A stretch of 64,000 bases of DNA from Marinobacter xestospongiae (GCF_023156385.1 NZ_JAKZAK010000004.1:62001-126000); one strand, 5' to 3'; positions 40,565-52,010 are shown, counted from the first letter of the stretch. Notes: a model not told the origin generated them from the letters alone. Numbers and translations are program-made.

Positions 40565-41839
40565 ATGACCGACAAGAAAGCAACGCTTTCGGTGGGTGAC
40601 AAGTCCATTGAGCTACCGGTTTATTCAGGCACCGTGGGCCCGGATGTGATCGACGTACGCGCCCTTGTTCAGGAAGGCGTCTTTACTTACGACCCGGGCT
40701 TCGTGTCCACCGCAGCCTGTGAATCCCAGATCACCTACATTGACGGCGCCAACGGTGTTCTCCTGCACCGCGGCTATCCCATCGAACAACTGGCTGAGTG
40801 CTCCGATTATCTGGAAGTCTGCTACCTGCTGCTTCACGGTGAACTGCCCTCCCCCGAGGAGAACAAGCGCTTCCACGATACCGTGAAGAACCACACCATG
40901 CTGCACGACCAGATGCGCAACTTCTTCCACGGCTTCCGTCGCGACGCCCACCCGATGGCCATCATGTGCGGCGTTGTCGGCGCCCTGTCGGCGTTCTACC
41001 ACGACCAGATGGACGTCAAGAGCGCCCAGCAGCGTGAGATTACCGCTCACCGCCTGGTCGCCAAGATGCCGACCATTGCCGCCTGGTGTTACAAGTACGC
41101 CAACGGCCAGCCCTTCATGTACCCGCGTAACGACCTGTCTTACGCCGAGAACTTCCTGTACATGATGTTCGGCACCCCATGCGAGGACTACAAGCCGAAT
41201 CCGGTACTGGCCAAGGCGATGGACAAGATCTTCATCCTCCACGCCGACCACGAGCAGAATGCCTCCACCTCAACCGTTCGCCTGGCCGGTTCCACCGGTG
41301 CCAACCCGTATGCCTGTATTGCCTCCGGCATTGCAGCACTGTGGGGCCCCGCACACGGCGGCGCCAACGAGGCGGTGCTGGACATGCTGGCGGAAATCGG
41401 CGACGAGTCCAATATCGAAGAGTTCATCGCCAAGGCCAAAGACAAGGACGATCCGTTCCGTCTGATGGGCTTCGGCCACCGGGTCTACAAGAACTTCGAC
41501 CCGCGCGCCAAGGTCATGCGCGAAACCGCTCACGAGGTACTGTCCGAGCTGGGTCTGGAAAACGATCCGCTGCTGAAGATCGCTCAGCGCCTGGAGAAAA
41601 TCGCCCTGGAAGACGACTACTTCGTTCAGCGCAAGCTCTACCCGAACGTCGACTTCTACTCCGGCATCATCCTCAAGGCCATGGGCATCCCGACCTCCAT
41701 GTTCACGGTGATTTTTGCCATGTCCCGCACCATCGGCTGGTTCTCTCACTGGAACGAGATGGTCAGCGGCGACTATCGCATCGGCCGCCCGCGCCAGCTC
41801 TACACCGGTTCCACCAGCCGCGATTACCCCAAAGGCTGA
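40565..41839 (+). CDS. gltA: Citrate synthase (type II)
   Basis: GltA condenses acetyl-CoA and oxaloacetate to citrate, the entry to the TCA cycle. The 424 residues correspond to the hexameric NADH-sensitive form. The catalytic residues lie in [13 protein letters not shown] (His), [18 protein letters not shown] (His) and [14 protein letters not shown] (Asp). The N-terminal beta domain ([20 protein letters not shown]) marks type II. AGGAGAG lies just upstream of the ATG. It is divergent from sdhCDAB and followed by a strong terminator. Confidence 0.98.
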   Translation: MTDKKATLSVGDKSIELPVYSGTVGPDVIDVRALVQEGVFTYDPGFVSTAACESQITYIDGANGVLLHRGYPIEQLAECSDYLEVCYLLLHGELPSPEENKRFHDTVKNHTMLHDQMRNFFHGFRRDAHPMAIMCGVVGALSAFYHDQMDVKSAQQREITAHRLVAKMPTIAAWCYKYANGQPFMYPRNDLSYAENFLYMMFGTPCEDYKPNPVLAKAMDKIFILHADHEQNASTSTVRLAGSTGANPYACIASGIAALWGPAHGGANEAVLDMLAEIGDESNIEEFIAKAKDKDDPFRLMGFGHRVYKNFDPRAKVMRETAHEVLSELGLENDPLLKIAQRLEKIALEDDYFVQRKLYPNVDFYSGIILKAMGIPTSMFTVIFAMSRTIGWFSHWNEMVSGDYRIGRPRQLYTGSTSRDYPKG

Positions 41840-41856
41840 GCCTGGACCACCCCGAC

Positions 41857-41886
41857 AAAGGCCGCATGATTGCGGCCTTTTTTATT
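41857..41886 (+). terminator. Rho-independent terminator after gltA
   Basis: A perfect 10-bp stem, AAAGGCCGCA (41857-41866) with TGCGGCCTTT (41871-41880), has loop TGAT and is followed by further T residues. It lies 18 bases past the gltA stop. Confidence 0.92.
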
Positions 41887-41952
41887 GCCAAAAGCTCTGC
41901 AATGATAGCCAGTTACACCCTCCAATTCGTTACCGGCAGCGGGAGACACGCA

Positions 41953-42828
41953 ATGACAAAAACAGCAGCTTTCATCGGCCTCGGTGTCATGGGCTACCCC
42001 ATGGCAGGCCACATCGCCAATCAGGGGTATCAGGTCCGGGTGTGGAACCGCACCGCCGCCAAAGCCCAGCAATGGGCCGAGCAATATGGCGGCCAGGCCT
42101 GCGACTCCATCGCAGACGCCGTACACGGCGCGGATTTGGTGATGACCTGCGTGGGCGCTGACAAAGACCTGATCGAGGTCTACGAAGCGGCCGATGGCAT
42201 CATCGCCAACGCCGCCGACGGCGCCATTCTGATCGACCACACCACCGCCTCTGCCGCCGTTGCCGAACGCCTGGCCCAAGCAGCGGCAGCAAAAAGCCTT
42301 GGCTTTCTCGACGCGCCAGTCTCCGGCGGCCAGCAGGGCGCCGAGAATGGCCAGTTGACGGTCATGTGTGGGGGCAGCCAGGCCAGCTTCGACAAGGCCC
42401 TTCCCGCCATGGAGTGCTACGCTCGCGCAGTCAACCTGATGGGCGATGCCGGTGCCGGCCAGAAGACCAAGATGGTGAACCAGATCGCCATCGCCGGACT
42501 GGTCCAGGGCCTGTCCGAGGCCCTACACTTCGCTGAGAATGCCGGTCTCGACGCCAGCCGCGTGGTCGACGTGATTTCCAAGGGTGCCGCTCAATCCTGG
42601 CAGATGGAGAACCGCTCCGGCACCATGATCGAGGGCGAGTTCGAGCATGGCTTCGCTGTTGACTGGATGCGCAAGGACCTGGGCATCTGCCTGGACGAGG
42701 CCCGCAAGAACCACAGCACCCTGCCCGTCACCGCCCTGGTGGATCAGTTCTACGCCGACATCCAGGCCATGGGTGGCAACCGCTGGGATACATCGTCACT
42801 GATCGAGCGCTTGCGTCGCCGCTCCTGA
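41953..42828 (+). CDS. NAD(P)-dependent oxidoreductase, 3-hydroxyisobutyrate dehydrogenase family
   Basis: This is a beta-hydroxyacid dehydrogenase. Started at the ATG at 41953 (GGGAG seven bases before) it has 291 residues; the same frame is open far upstream through gltA, but that is a shadow. The Rossmann motif FIGLGVMGYPMAGHIANQGY, the substrate loop FLDAPVSGGQQGAENGQLTV, the catalytic lysine region GAGQKTKMVNQIAIAGLVQG and the terminal FAVDWMRKDLGICLDEAR are all present. Likely substrates are 3-hydroxyisobutyrate, tartronate semialdehyde or glyoxylate/succinic semialdehyde; sequence alone does not decide. Confidence 0.9.
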   Translation: MTKTAAFIGLGVMGYPMAGHIANQGYQVRVWNRTAAKAQQWAEQYGGQACDSIADAVHGADLVMTCVGADKDLIEVYEAADGIIANAADGAILIDHTTASAAVAERLAQAAAAKSLGFLDAPVSGGQQGAENGQLTVMCGGSQASFDKALPAMECYARAVNLMGDAGAGQKTKMVNQIAIAGLVQGLSEALHFAENAGLDASRVVDVISKGAAQSWQMENRSGTMIEGEFEHGFAVDWMRKDLGICLDEARKNHSTLPVTALVDQFYADIQAMGGNRWDTSSLIERLRRRS

Positions 42829-42840
42829 GCCCTCCCGCCA

Positions 42841-42883
42841 ACAAAAAAAGCCCGGCGCATTCCTGCGCCGGGCTTTTTTTGTT
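42841..42883. terminator. Bidirectional Rho-independent terminator
   Basis: A stem GCCCGGCGCA (42850-42859) / TGCGCCGGGC (42864-42873) with loop TTCC is extended by an A run on the left and a T run on the right (AACAAAAAAA/TTTTTTTGTT). It can serve both the dehydrogenase gene and topA, which converge here. Confidence 0.93.
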
Positions 42884-42951
42884 GGCCTGCGATCCGGAGA
42901 CCGCCGGCAACCTGCGTCCAGAGCCAACTCAGGCGGACGCTGTTTCCCCAA

Positions 42952-45588
42952 CTACTTTTCCTTGGGCTGCCACTTGCCGTCCTTGTACCAGGCGGACCAG
43001 CCCGTTGCCTTGCCCTCTTTCTCGGACATGACGTACTGCTCCTTGGTCTTGCGGCTGTAGCGCACCACCGTCGGATTCCCTTCGGGGTCGGCCGTCGGCG
43101 CCTTCATCAGGAAGGCGTACTTGGGATCGATCTCATTCTTGTGCGGCAACAGCTCCTGAACCTGAGGCGCTCGCGTCTCCCGGTTCTTGGGGAACTTGCT
43201 GGCCGCCAGGAACAACCCGGAAGCACCGTCACGAAGCACGTAGGTGTCCTCGACCTTCTGGCACTGCAGCTCCGGCATCGGCACCGGGTCCATCTTGGGC
43301 GGTGCCGGCTCGCCACTCTTGAGCAGCTTACGGGTGTTCTTGCATTCGGTGTTGGTACAGCCAAAATATTTGCCGAAACGGCCGGTCTTCAGCTGCATCT
43401 CGGAACCACACTTGTCACACTCCAGTGTCGGGCCATCATACCCCTTGATGCGGAACGTCCCCTTCTCGACCTCAAACCCGGAACAGTCCGGATTGTTGCC
43501 GCAGACATGGAGCTTGCGCTGCTCGTCGATCAGGTAGCTGTCCATTGCCGTGCCACACTTGGGACAACGCCGCTTCTTGCGCAGCAGACGGGTTTCCCCT
43601 TCCCCTTCGACATCGTCATCGGCGCTGACCACTTCGTCGCCGGACACCAGGTTGATGGTGGTCTTGCAACGCTCCTTGGGCGGCAGGGCGTAACCGGAGC
43701 AACCCAGGAACACCCCGGTGCTAGCCACCCGGATCTGCATCGGCCGCTCACAGGTCGGACAAGGGATGTCGGTTTCCGTGGGCGTATTGCCCCGCATTCC
43801 ACCTTCGCTGTCGCCACCGGCAGTCTCAAGCTGCTGCTGGAAGTTGCCGTAGAACTCATTCAGCACCTTTTTCCAGTCGATCTCGCCTTCCGCGATCTCG
43901 TCCAGCTCTTCTTCAAGGCGAGCGGTAAAATCGTAATCCATCAGGTTGGCGAAGGACTCGGACAAGCGGTCCGTGACCACATCACCCATCTTCTCGGAAT
44001 AGAAACGCCGGTTCTGCAACCGCACATAGCCCCGATCCTGAATGGTGGAAATGATCGACGCGTAGGTGGACGGCCGACCGATACCCTTCTTCTCCAGTTC
44101 CTTGACCAGGCTGGCTTCGGTGTAACGCGGGGCCGGCTTGGTGAAGTGCTGGGTCGGATCGAGCTTGACCAGCGACAGCGGGTCCTCGACCTGAATATCC
44201 GGCAACGCCACATCCTCGTCCTTTTTGGACGACTGCGGCGCAACCTTGAGAAAACCTTCAAACTTGATAATCCGGCCACGGGTTCGCAGCTCGTAGTCGC
44301 CATTGGCCACCACAATGGACGTGCTGAGGAACTCGGCATCTGCCATCTGACAGGCAATGAACTGGCGCCAGATCAGGTCATAGAGCTTCTCAGCGTCCTT
44401 CTCCAGGCCACTGATGTCGGCAGGACGACGACTGACCTCGGTGGGACGAATCGCTTCGTGAGCCTCCTGTGCCCCTTCCTTGCTGCCATAGACCCGCGGG
44501 TTGCCCGGCAGGTAGCGATCACCGAACTGCTTGCTGACAAACTCGCGACAGCTCGCAACCGCGTCCTGGCTCAGGTTGGTGGAGTCAGTACGCATGTAAG
44601 TGATGTAACCCGCCTCATACAGGCGCTGGGCCAGCATCATGGTTTTCTTGACACTGAACCCCATGCGGTTGCTGGCCGCCTGCTGCAGCGTAGACGTAAT
44701 AAACGGCGCGCCCGGACGGGACCGGGTAGGCTTGTCTTCGCGCTTGGCAACCTTGAAACCGCCCTGCTCCAGACGCTGGACATGAGCCTGGCTCTGCTGT
44801 TCATTCTCCGGACGGTAAGGCTTGCCATCGTACCGGGTTACTTCGAAACGAACGGGCTTCTCCGCCCCCTTCGGCCCCAGGTCGGCGTGTAACTGCCAGA
44901 ACTCCTCCGGCACGAACGCCCGAATTTCCCGTTCCCGCTCGACGATCAGGCGCACCGCAACGGACTGTACCCGACCAGCAGACAGACCCCGGGCAAGTTT
45001 GGCCCAAAGTAACGGCGACACCATGTAGCCGACCACCCGGTCAAGGAAGCGGCGGGCCTGCTGGGCATTGACGCGATTGGTATCGAGCGCACCCGGGTCT
45101 TCAAACGCGGCCTGAATCGCCCGCTTGGTGATTTCGTTGAACACCACGCGACGGTACTTGTCGGCCTCGCCGCCGATGGTTTGCTGAAGGTGCCAGGCAA
45201 TCGCCTCCCCTTCGCGGTCCAAATCCGTTGCCAGATAGATGTGGTCAGCAGACTTGGCCAGACGCTTCAGTTCGTTGACCACCTTTTCTTTGCCGGGAAG
45301 TACTTCGTAGCGGGCTTCCCAGTTCTTGTCCGGGTCCACACCCATACGGGCAACCAACTGTTCCCGGGCTTTGCGCTTCTTGTACGCCGCCTTTTCTTCC
45401 GGCTCCATCTTGCGGGTCAGCGCTGCCTGACGAGCCCGCTCCTTCGGATCACTCTGGGACCCGCTGCCGCTGACCGGAAGGTCACGAATGTGCCCGACGC
45501 TGGACTTGACGATGTAGTCGGAGCCCAGGTACTTGTTGATGGTCTTCGCTTTGGCTGGCGACTCGACGATGACGAGACTCTTACCCAT
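42952..45588 (-). CDS. topA: DNA topoisomerase I
   Basis: This type IA topoisomerase relaxes negative supercoils. The 878 residues hold an N-terminal TOPRIM domain ([37 protein letters not shown]), the catalytic Tyr in [14 protein letters not shown] near residue 320, and C-terminal tetracysteine zinc fingers ([11 protein letters not shown]..., [11 protein letters not shown]..., [21 protein letters not shown]). The tail after ~790 is a basic, zinc-ribbon-like region. It is preceded by a 323-base spacer. Confidence 0.98.
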   Translation of the reverse strand: MGKSLVIVESPAKAKTINKYLGSDYIVKSSVGHIRDLPVSGSGSQSDPKERARQAALTRKMEPEEKAAYKKRKAREQLVARMGVDPDKNWEARYEVLPGKEKVVNELKRLAKSADHIYLATDLDREGEAIAWHLQQTIGGEADKYRRVVFNEITKRAIQAAFEDPGALDTNRVNAQQARRFLDRVVGYMVSPLLWAKLARGLSAGRVQSVAVRLIVEREREIRAFVPEEFWQLHADLGPKGAEKPVRFEVTRYDGKPYRPENEQQSQAHVQRLEQGGFKVAKREDKPTRSRPGAPFITSTLQQAASNRMGFSVKKTMMLAQRLYEAGYITYMRTDSTNLSQDAVASCREFVSKQFGDRYLPGNPRVYGSKEGAQEAHEAIRPTEVSRRPADISGLEKDAEKLYDLIWRQFIACQMADAEFLSTSIVVANGDYELRTRGRIIKFEGFLKVAPQSSKKDEDVALPDIQVEDPLSLVKLDPTQHFTKPAPRYTEASLVKELEKKGIGRPSTYASIISTIQDRGYVRLQNRRFYSEKMGDVVTDRLSESFANLMDYDFTARLEEELDEIAEGEIDWKKVLNEFYGNFQQQLETAGGDSEGGMRGNTPTETDIPCPTCERPMQIRVASTGVFLGCSGYALPPKERCKTTINLVSGDEVVSADDDVEGEGETRLLRKKRRCPKCGTAMDSYLIDEQRKLHVCGNNPDCSGFEVEKGTFRIKGYDGPTLECDKCGSEMQLKTGRFGKYFGCTNTECKNTRKLLKSGEPAPPKMDPVPMPELQCQKVEDTYVLRDGASGLFLAASKFPKNRETRAPQVQELLPHKNEIDPKYAFLMKAPTADPEGNPTVVRYSRKTKEQYVMSEKEGKATGWSAWYKDGKWQPKEK

Positions 45589-45829
45589 AACGGAGTTCGG
45601 TTTCCTTGACGATGTTCGTACAAATAATCAGCAGACTGTAAACCTGTTGAAAAATCAGTCGGCTAGGTGAAACAAAGGGAGGCAGTACGTCCCGGGAACC
45701 TGTTTTACAGGGTCCGTAAATGCAAGACAACCCATTCTTTGTATTCCCGTCGTGTTTTTTAACCCGGTTTAGTTTCATTTTCCCGATCTGGCAAGAAACC
45801 CGACGCAATTACCTGAGGTCCACCCAGAC
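45589..45829. other. Upstream region of topA
   Basis: This spacer belongs with the terminator and fadA end to a 323-base gap. It must contain the topA promoter; a weak minus-strand TTTACA/TACGAA pair (spacer 16) is the best I see. A small inverted repeat CCTGT-TTT-ACAGG lies at 45699-45711. No gene is supported. Confidence 0.35.
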
Positions 45830-45857
45830 AACAAAAACCCCGGACAAGCCGGGGTTT
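45830..45857 (-). terminator. Rho-independent terminator after fadA
   Basis: On the minus strand AAACCCCGG (from 45857 to 45849), a five-base loop and CCGGGGTTT (45843-45835) are followed by TTG with T-rich bases beyond. It lies 54 bases past the fadA stop and ends the fadBA transcript. Confidence 0.88.
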
Positions 45858-45911
45858 CTGCTAGCCGGGTCCGGCTTGCGCCGAACCCGCATGGAGATGT
45901 CCGATCACAGA

Positions 45912-47114
<1,203 letters not shown>

Positions 47115-47120
47115 TCAGGG

Positions 47121-49268
47121 TTAGCCAAAGAACTTCTTGCCAGTCTTGGCCATTTCACGCAGCTTCTCGGTCGGGTGGTACAGCGGACCCAGGTCTGCGA
47201 ACTTGTCTGCCAGCTCGACGAACTTGTCGACACCCATGTCGTCGATGTAACGCAGGGCACCACCACGGAACGGCGGGAAGCCGATACCGAAGATCAGACC
47301 CATATCGGCGTCAGCCGGGTCTTCAACAATGCCGTCTTCCAGGCAGCGAACGGTTTCCAGGCACAGCGGAATCATCATCCGGGCGATGATCTCTTCTTCC
47401 TCGAAGTCCTTCTTGCCCTGAACCACCGGCTCGATGAGCTTGTAGGTTTCTTCGTCAACCACCTTCTTCTTCTTGCCTTTACGATCCAGCTCGTACTTGT
47501 AGAAGCCGATGTCGTTCTTCTGGCCGTAGCGGTTGTTTTCGAACATCACATCGATGGCGCTCTTGTTCTCGTCCTTCATGCGGTCCGGGAACCCTTCGGC
47601 CATCACTTCGTTGGCGTGCTTGGCGGTGTCCATGCCGACAACGTCGAGCAGGTACGCTGGGCCCATCGGCCAGCCAAACTTTTCCATAACCTTGTCGACT
47701 TTCTGGAAGTCGGCACCGTCGCGAACCAGGCCGGCGAAGCCGCCAAAGTACGGGAACAGAACACGGTTCACCAGGAAGCCCGGGCAGTCGTTGACCACAA
47801 TCGGGGTCTTGCCCATGGCCTTGGCATACGCCACGGTGGTCGCAATCGCACGATCGCTGGTTTTCTCACCACGGATAACCTCAACCAGCGGCATCATGTG
47901 CACCGGGTTGAAGAAATGCATGCCACAGAAGTTCTCCGGACGCTTCAGGTTCTTGGCCAGAAGATCGATGGAGATGGTGGAGGTGTTGGAGGTGAGGATG
48001 GCGTCTTCGCGCACCGCGTCTTCGGTTTCGCGCAGTACGGCATCTTTGACCTTCGGGTTCTCAACCACCGCTTCAACCACCAGGTCGACATTCTTGAAGT
48101 CGCCGTAGTTGAGTGTCGGTGTGATGCTGTTCAGAACATCCGCCATCTTGTCAGCCTTCATCTTGCCGCGGCTAACGCGCTTGGTCAGCAGAGACTTGGC
48201 TTCTTTCAGACCCAGATCGATACCAGCCGGAGCGATGTCCTTCATGATGATCGGAGTGCCTTTCAGGGCAGACTGGTAAGCAACGCCACCACCCATGATG
48301 CCCGCACCCAGAACGGCTGCCAGCTTGACTTCGCTCGCTTCCTTCTCCCACGCCTTGGCCTTCTTCTTCAGTTCCTGATCGTTCAGGAACAGACCCACCA
48401 GACAGGCAGCAACGTTGGTCTTGGCCATCTTGGCGAAGCCTTTGGCTTCCACTTCGATTGCCTTGTCGCGAGTCAGGTTGGCGTGCTTCTGCATCACCTT
48501 GATCGCTTCAACCGGCGCCGGGTAGTTCTTGCCAGCCTTGCCGGCCACGAAACCCTTGGAGATCTCGAACGCCATCATGCTTTCCATGGCGTTGAGCTTG
48601 ATCTTGCCCTTCTTCTCTTCACGACGGGCCTGGTTGTCCAGCTTGCCTTCGTTGCACTGGTTGATAATGGCAACAGCGGCGTCGACCAGCTTGTCGGACT
48701 CAACCACAGCGTCAACTGCACCCACTTTCAGGGCATCGGCAGCACGGTTTTCGGTACCGCCACAGATCCACTCAACAGCGTAATCCACACCCACCAGACG
48801 GGACAGGCGTACGGTACCACCAAAGCCCGGGAAGATACCCAGCTTCACTTCCGGCAGGCCAACTTTGGCCTTGCTGTCCATGACCCGGTAGTCGGTGGCG
48901 AGACACATCTCAAAACCACCACCCAGAGCCATGCCGTTGATTGCCGTAACGGTGGGGAACGGCAGATCTTCAACCGCATTGAAAACCTCGTTTGCCTTCA
49001 GGTTGTTGGCAATCAGGTCTTCTTCGGAACCTGCGAACAGGTCGGTGAATTCGGTGATATCGGCACCAACAATGAAGGAATCCTTGGAACTGGTGACAAC
49101 CAGCCCTTTCAGGTCTTTCTGTTCCTTAAGCTTGTCGGTCGCGGCGTGGAGCTCTTCAATGGTGAGGCGATTGAACTTGTTGACTGACTCGCCCTGCAAG
49201 TCAAAGTTCAACTGAGCGATCCCGCCTTCGATCTCTTTAACCGTGATGGCTTTACCTTCGTAAATCAT
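47121..49268 (-). CDS. fadB: Fatty-acid oxidation complex alpha subunit FadB
   Basis: FadB carries enoyl-CoA hydratase, 3-hydroxyacyl-CoA dehydrogenase and isomerase activities. From the ATG at 49268 (GGAGA seven bases before) it has 715 residues and begins [16 protein letters not shown], matching Pseudomonas FadB; a TTG one codon earlier is not needed. The hydratase half has [20 protein letters not shown] with the oxyanion loop and catalytic Glu in [18 protein letters not shown]. The dehydrogenase half has [21 protein letters not shown] and [20 protein letters not shown] PsrA-like operator lies upstream. Confidence 0.98.
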   Translation of the reverse strand: MIYEGKAITVKEIEGGIAQLNFDLQGESVNKFNRLTIEELHAATDKLKEQKDLKGLVVTSSKDSFIVGADITEFTDLFAGSEEDLIANNLKANEVFNAVEDLPFPTVTAINGMALGGGFEMCLATDYRVMDSKAKVGLPEVKLGIFPGFGGTVRLSRLVGVDYAVEWICGGTENRAADALKVGAVDAVVESDKLVDAAVAIINQCNEGKLDNQARREEKKGKIKLNAMESMMAFEISKGFVAGKAGKNYPAPVEAIKVMQKHANLTRDKAIEVEAKGFAKMAKTNVAACLVGLFLNDQELKKKAKAWEKEASEVKLAAVLGAGIMGGGVAYQSALKGTPIIMKDIAPAGIDLGLKEAKSLLTKRVSRGKMKADKMADVLNSITPTLNYGDFKNVDLVVEAVVENPKVKDAVLRETEDAVREDAILTSNTSTISIDLLAKNLKRPENFCGMHFFNPVHMMPLVEVIRGEKTSDRAIATTVAYAKAMGKTPIVVNDCPGFLVNRVLFPYFGGFAGLVRDGADFQKVDKVMEKFGWPMGPAYLLDVVGMDTAKHANEVMAEGFPDRMKDENKSAIDVMFENNRYGQKNDIGFYKYELDRKGKKKKVVDEETYKLIEPVVQGKKDFEEEEIIARMMIPLCLETVRCLEDGIVEDPADADMGLIFGIGFPPFRGGALRYIDDMGVDKFVELADKFADLGPLYHPTEKLREMAKTGKKFFG

Positions 49269-49368
49269 CAACTGATCTCCAGTCTGTGTTTGGAACTGCT
49301 TCCAGCGTGGTGAGTCGGGAGGTCACCCGCTGTCGACGCAGCGAGATTTCGGTCACTACCCGATCAAC

Positions 49369-49457
49369 CGATTCAAAAATTCATACAGTCGTTTGAATCG
49401 TGAGCGCACACGATGAAAAAAAACCGCCCGTTTGTCAATTTGTTTCTACGTTGAAAC
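49369..49457 (-). promoter_or_regulatory. fadBA promoter with PsrA-like operator
   Basis: On the minus strand TTGACA (49433-49438) and CATCGT (49410-49415), spacer 17, make a candidate promoter with a weak -10. Just downstream, + strand 49379-49398 reads ATTCATAC-AGTC-GTTTGAAT, a palindrome with one mismatch that fits the PsrA fatty-acid regulator core CAAAC-N4-GTTTG. It lies within a wider perfect inverted repeat CGATTCAAA-N14-TTTGAATCG (49369-49400). Upstream of -35, GTTTC-N6-GAAAC (49442-49457) is another inverted repeat. Operator identity is inference. Confidence 0.6.
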
Positions 49458-49901
49458 CGAAACATTCAGCCACCATGCTGCCAGACATCGGCACGCCTAT
49501 GACACCTTTACCCATTAAGATTCATAAAGATAAAGTGTTTTATTAATGTGATGTGTAGAATGGGCGGCACCGGCCGACCATACGATCGGGAGACCTCGTT
49601 GCTGGTGCTGAATGGGCGGACGACGCACGGCCACAATGGCGGTATATTTTGTGACCACAATGTCAAAACTTCGTCAGGGCCTTGATTGCCCCACCCAGTT
49701 ACTTTAATTTCAAAGTCAGACTTTCGTATAGGGAGAGAATGGCGACGGGTGCGATTGGACTACGCACCGGAAGGATTCGCCAGCCAAGGGAACGGCAACC
49801 GCCTTCCCCGACCCTCTGCCTGCCAGTCGTCCCTGCCCCGTGCTGCCCTTGGGCCCGGCGGCAAACAATAATAAAAGAGCACAATACGGAGTTTTCATCC
49901 G
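49458..49901. other. Intergenic region, no gene seen
   Basis: This is the remainder of a 633-base spacer between fadB and the exported protein. The part around 49500-49560 is AT-rich compared with its surroundings (ATAAAGATAAAGTG then TTTTATTAATGTG), as expected for promoter DNA, but no clean -35/-10 pair stands out. I see no RNA gene or supported reading frame. Confidence 0.4.
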
Positions 49902-50717
49902 ATGAAAGCGAAGCACCCCTTATACCGGTCATTGGCTGCGCTACTGTTGTTTTTTACCATTCTGTCCCCGGCTGCCCGGGCAGATGACAGCGCCAGCTTC
50001 CTTGATAACCTGCATCATTTCCGGGTCAGTAATTTTATTGCCCTGGACGCCTACTACCGTTTCTCGGTCGATGGCGATACCGTTGCTCTGAACGAAATCG
50101 TCGCGTCCATCAACCTGGCCAACGGCGCCATGAACACCGTCGCCAGCAGTACGGCCGACATGCTGGATAGCGCCGAGATTGCCAGCCTTCAGGAGTCCTT
50201 TGACAAGTTCAAGGACCTGATGCGGCTGAACATCAATGACGTTCGCAAGAATGGCTATCCGGACCTGCGCCTGGTGTCCGAGATGGCGGACCAGGCGGCC
50301 ACCCTGAGCACCCGCTCCACTGAGCTCTACAGCGTCGCTCTGGAAAATGCCCAGGTCAGCGCCAACGAGCGCATAGAGGCCGCCCGCTCAGCTGCCGTTA
50401 CCATGGCCCAAATGATGGCGAAGTATTCGGTACGCTCAAACATGGCGGTTTCACAAACTTTCCAGGGTACCTCGGAGGATGAGCCGCTGGACGTCAAGGC
50501 CCAGAAGTTCGAACAACTGCTGACCCGGCTGTCGGCCGGCCCTGCCCCCGAATCCCTGCGCACCATGCTTGATGAACTCAACTCCAAGTGGCTGTTCATC
50601 CGCAATTCCTACATCAATTACAACGAGAACAACGTCTCGTTCGTCATCGACCGCTACTCCAAGGGCATCCTGGAAGGTCTCGACAACACCATCAACCTGC
50701 TGAAAGAAAACGCCTGA
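49902..50717 (+). CDS. Exported helical protein of unknown function (PilJ-N/sensor-like)
   Basis: This 271-residue precursor has a clear signal peptide (SLAALLLFFTILSPAARA, cleavage likely after ARA). The mature part is almost entirely helical with no cysteines, resembling the periplasmic four-helix input domains of type IV pili methyl-accepting transducers (pairs such as NLANGAMNTVASSTADMLD and LLTRLSAGPAPES). There is no transmembrane helix or output domain, so it would be a free periplasmic protein. A CGGAG site lies ten bases before the ATG. Domain resemblance is tentative; the function is unknown. Confidence 0.6.
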   Translation: MKAKHPLYRSLAALLLFFTILSPAARADDSASFLDNLHHFRVSNFIALDAYYRFSVDGDTVALNEIVASINLANGAMNTVASSTADMLDSAEIASLQESFDKFKDLMRLNINDVRKNGYPDLRLVSEMADQAATLSTRSTELYSVALENAQVSANERIEAARSAAVTMAQMMAKYSVRSNMAVSQTFQGTSEDEPLDVKAQKFEQLLTRLSAGPAPESLRTMLDELNSKWLFIRNSYINYNENNVSFVIDRYSKGILEGLDNTINLLKENA

Positions 50718-50747
50718 TCCAGATCACGCCTTTCTTGATGCCTGTCA

Positions 50748-50790
50748 GTGACCTAGCTTTGGTTCTGGCCTATAGTGGAAGCTATAGGCC
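50748..50790 (+). promoter_or_regulatory. Promoter and overlapping palindrome before usp gene
   Basis: GTGACC (50748-50753) and TATAGT (50771-50776), spacer 17, form a plausible sigma-70 promoter. A perfect 9-bp inverted repeat, GGCCTATAG (50767-50775) with CTATAGGCC (50782-50790), covers the -10 and the expected start site, so it is a candidate operator. It could instead form a 5' hairpin in the transcript. Confidence 0.55.
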
Positions 50791-50854
50791 GGCCCCGAGT
50801 TGCACTGCTTTTGGTCAATCCGGGACCATTGGTGATCCCTGAAAGGAGTTCGTG

Positions 50855-51286
50855 ATGTCCCAGTACAACAAGGTACTTGTCGCCATTGATCTGACCGAGG
50901 AGGCGCCTCAGGTACTCGATAAAGCCATTGAGATTTGCAAGGCCCATTCCGCCGAGCTGATGCTGGTACATGTGGTGGAACCGGTAGGCTACGCCTACGG
51001 CGGCGATATCCCGATGGATCTCACCGAACTGCAGGATCAGCTGGACGCGGCCGCCCGCGAGCAGCTGCAGAAGTATGGCGCCACCTACCAGATTGACGAT
51101 GGCAACCAGATTGTCACGGTAGGTCGGCCGGAATCGGAGATTCACCGACTGGCGGAAGAGCGCAATGCGGACCTGGTGGTGGTCGGCAGCCACGGCCGCC
51201 GCGGTATCCAGCTGCTACTGGGCTCCACCGCCAACGGCGTGCTGCACGGCGCCAAGTGCGACGTGCTGGCGGTGCGGATCAATTGA
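50855..51286 (+). CDS. Universal stress protein (UspA family)
   Basis: The protein is 143 residues from the ATG at 50855, preceded by AAGGAG with six bases spacing. The Usp fold is clear: KVLVAIDLTEEAPQVLDKAI at the N-terminus and the nucleotide-binding loop VVGSHGRRGIQLLLGSTANG near the C-terminus, matching G-2x-G-9x-G(S/T), so ATP binding is likely. UspA proteins accumulate under starvation or stress. It is a single gene with its own promoter. Confidence 0.92.
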   Translation: MSQYNKVLVAIDLTEEAPQVLDKAIEICKAHSAELMLVHVVEPVGYAYGGDIPMDLTELQDQLDAAAREQLQKYGATYQIDDGNQIVTVGRPESEIHRLAEERNADLVVVGSHGRRGIQLLLGSTANGVLHGAKCDVLAVRIN

Positions 51287-51292
51287 TCCGCT

Positions 51293-51325
51293 CCGGGTGC
51301 CGCCAGTGTCCCGCGCGGCACCCGG
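51293..51325. repeat. Long GC-rich hairpin after usp gene
   Basis: CCGGGTGCCGC (51293-51303) and GCGGCACCCGG (51315-51325) form a perfect 11-bp stem with an 11-base loop. There is no T run on either side, so it is not a canonical Rho-independent terminator. It sits between two convergent genes and may still act at transcript ends. Confidence 0.5.
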
Positions 51326-51335
51326 AAACACCAAT

Positions 51336-52010
51336 TCAGTGACTGGTCTGGTCGCCCTGGATGCGAGCTTCCAGTTTCCGCAACTGGCTCTCGAGCGAGA
51401 CGCTGACACTGGAGGCCATGGAGAAGAAGTTCAATAGCGCCTTAAGGTTACTGTCACCCTGGCAGACCGAGTGAATGCGCTGCCACAGCGCCTGGTTCAC
51501 CAGCTGCAAACGCTTGTTGCGTTCAACCAGCCCTTTCAGCTCCCAGTCCGCATCCTTGCCATGCCGCATCTCGAAGTACTGCTGCAACAGGTAGTGGGAC
51601 ACACTACGCATGATGAATTCATCGCTGGAGGCAAACGGCAGGTGGTGAACAGCCATTGACTTGAGCTCCGACAGCACCGGGCAACCGCTGGTTGCCATCT
51701 TCAGCCCCAGCAATGATCGCAGCGCTTCCTCCAGCGTGGTTTCCTTGTCGTAATGGCGATGCTCGTCCACCACACGCACCTCCACCGGCTGATAGGCGTC
51801 CTTGTCCTGAAAGGCGTCAACAACGGGCAGCATCTCGACAGCCGCGGGGCAATAGGGTGATGCTTCAGGCTTCAGCGGGCAGTTGGCACACTGGCAGTGT
51901 TCCAGACGGGTCCACTTGGGCAGGGGCTCTCGCGCCTGCCTTGGCTGGTCGGTCACCTTGAAATAGACCCGATGACCGTCCTGAAGCTTGAAGGTGTAAC
52001 CAACGTTCAT
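51336..52010 (-). CDS. Conserved hypothetical protein with N-terminal Cys cluster
   Basis: The protein is 224 residues. The N-terminal part holds four cysteines in a C-x-C-x2-C-x9-C pattern (Cys39, Cys41, Cys44, Cys54; HCQCANCPL then YCP), a plausible metal site. The C-terminal ~90 residues are helical and possibly coiled-coil (LVERNKRLQLVNQALWQRI, SLESQLRKLEARIQG). I recall similar proteins annotated only as domain of unknown function in Marinobacter and Pseudomonas. The ATG overlaps the uup stop (ATGA), so translation is coupled to that ABC-F ATPase. Function unknown. Confidence 0.7.
   Translation of the reverse strand: MNVGYTFKLQDGHRVYFKVTDQPRQAREPLPKWTRLEHCQCANCPLKPEASPYCPAAVEMLPVVDAFQDKDAYQPVEVRVVDEHRHYDKETTLEEALRSLLGLKMATSGCPVLSELKSMAVHHLPFASSDEFIMRSVSHYLLQQYFEMRHGKDADWELKGLVERNKRLQLVNQALWQRIHSVCQGDSNLKALLNFFSMASSVSVSLESQLRKLEARIQGDQTSH

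Noticed and set aside
41179..41952. Upstream extension of the dehydrogenase frame through gltA
   Set aside because: It overlaps a certain citrate synthase in another frame and crosses a strong terminator; the ATG at 41953 has a good ribosome site and Rossmann start.
51293..51325. Rho-independent terminator for the usp gene
   Set aside because: The stem is excellent but no T run follows on either strand; listed as a hairpin only.
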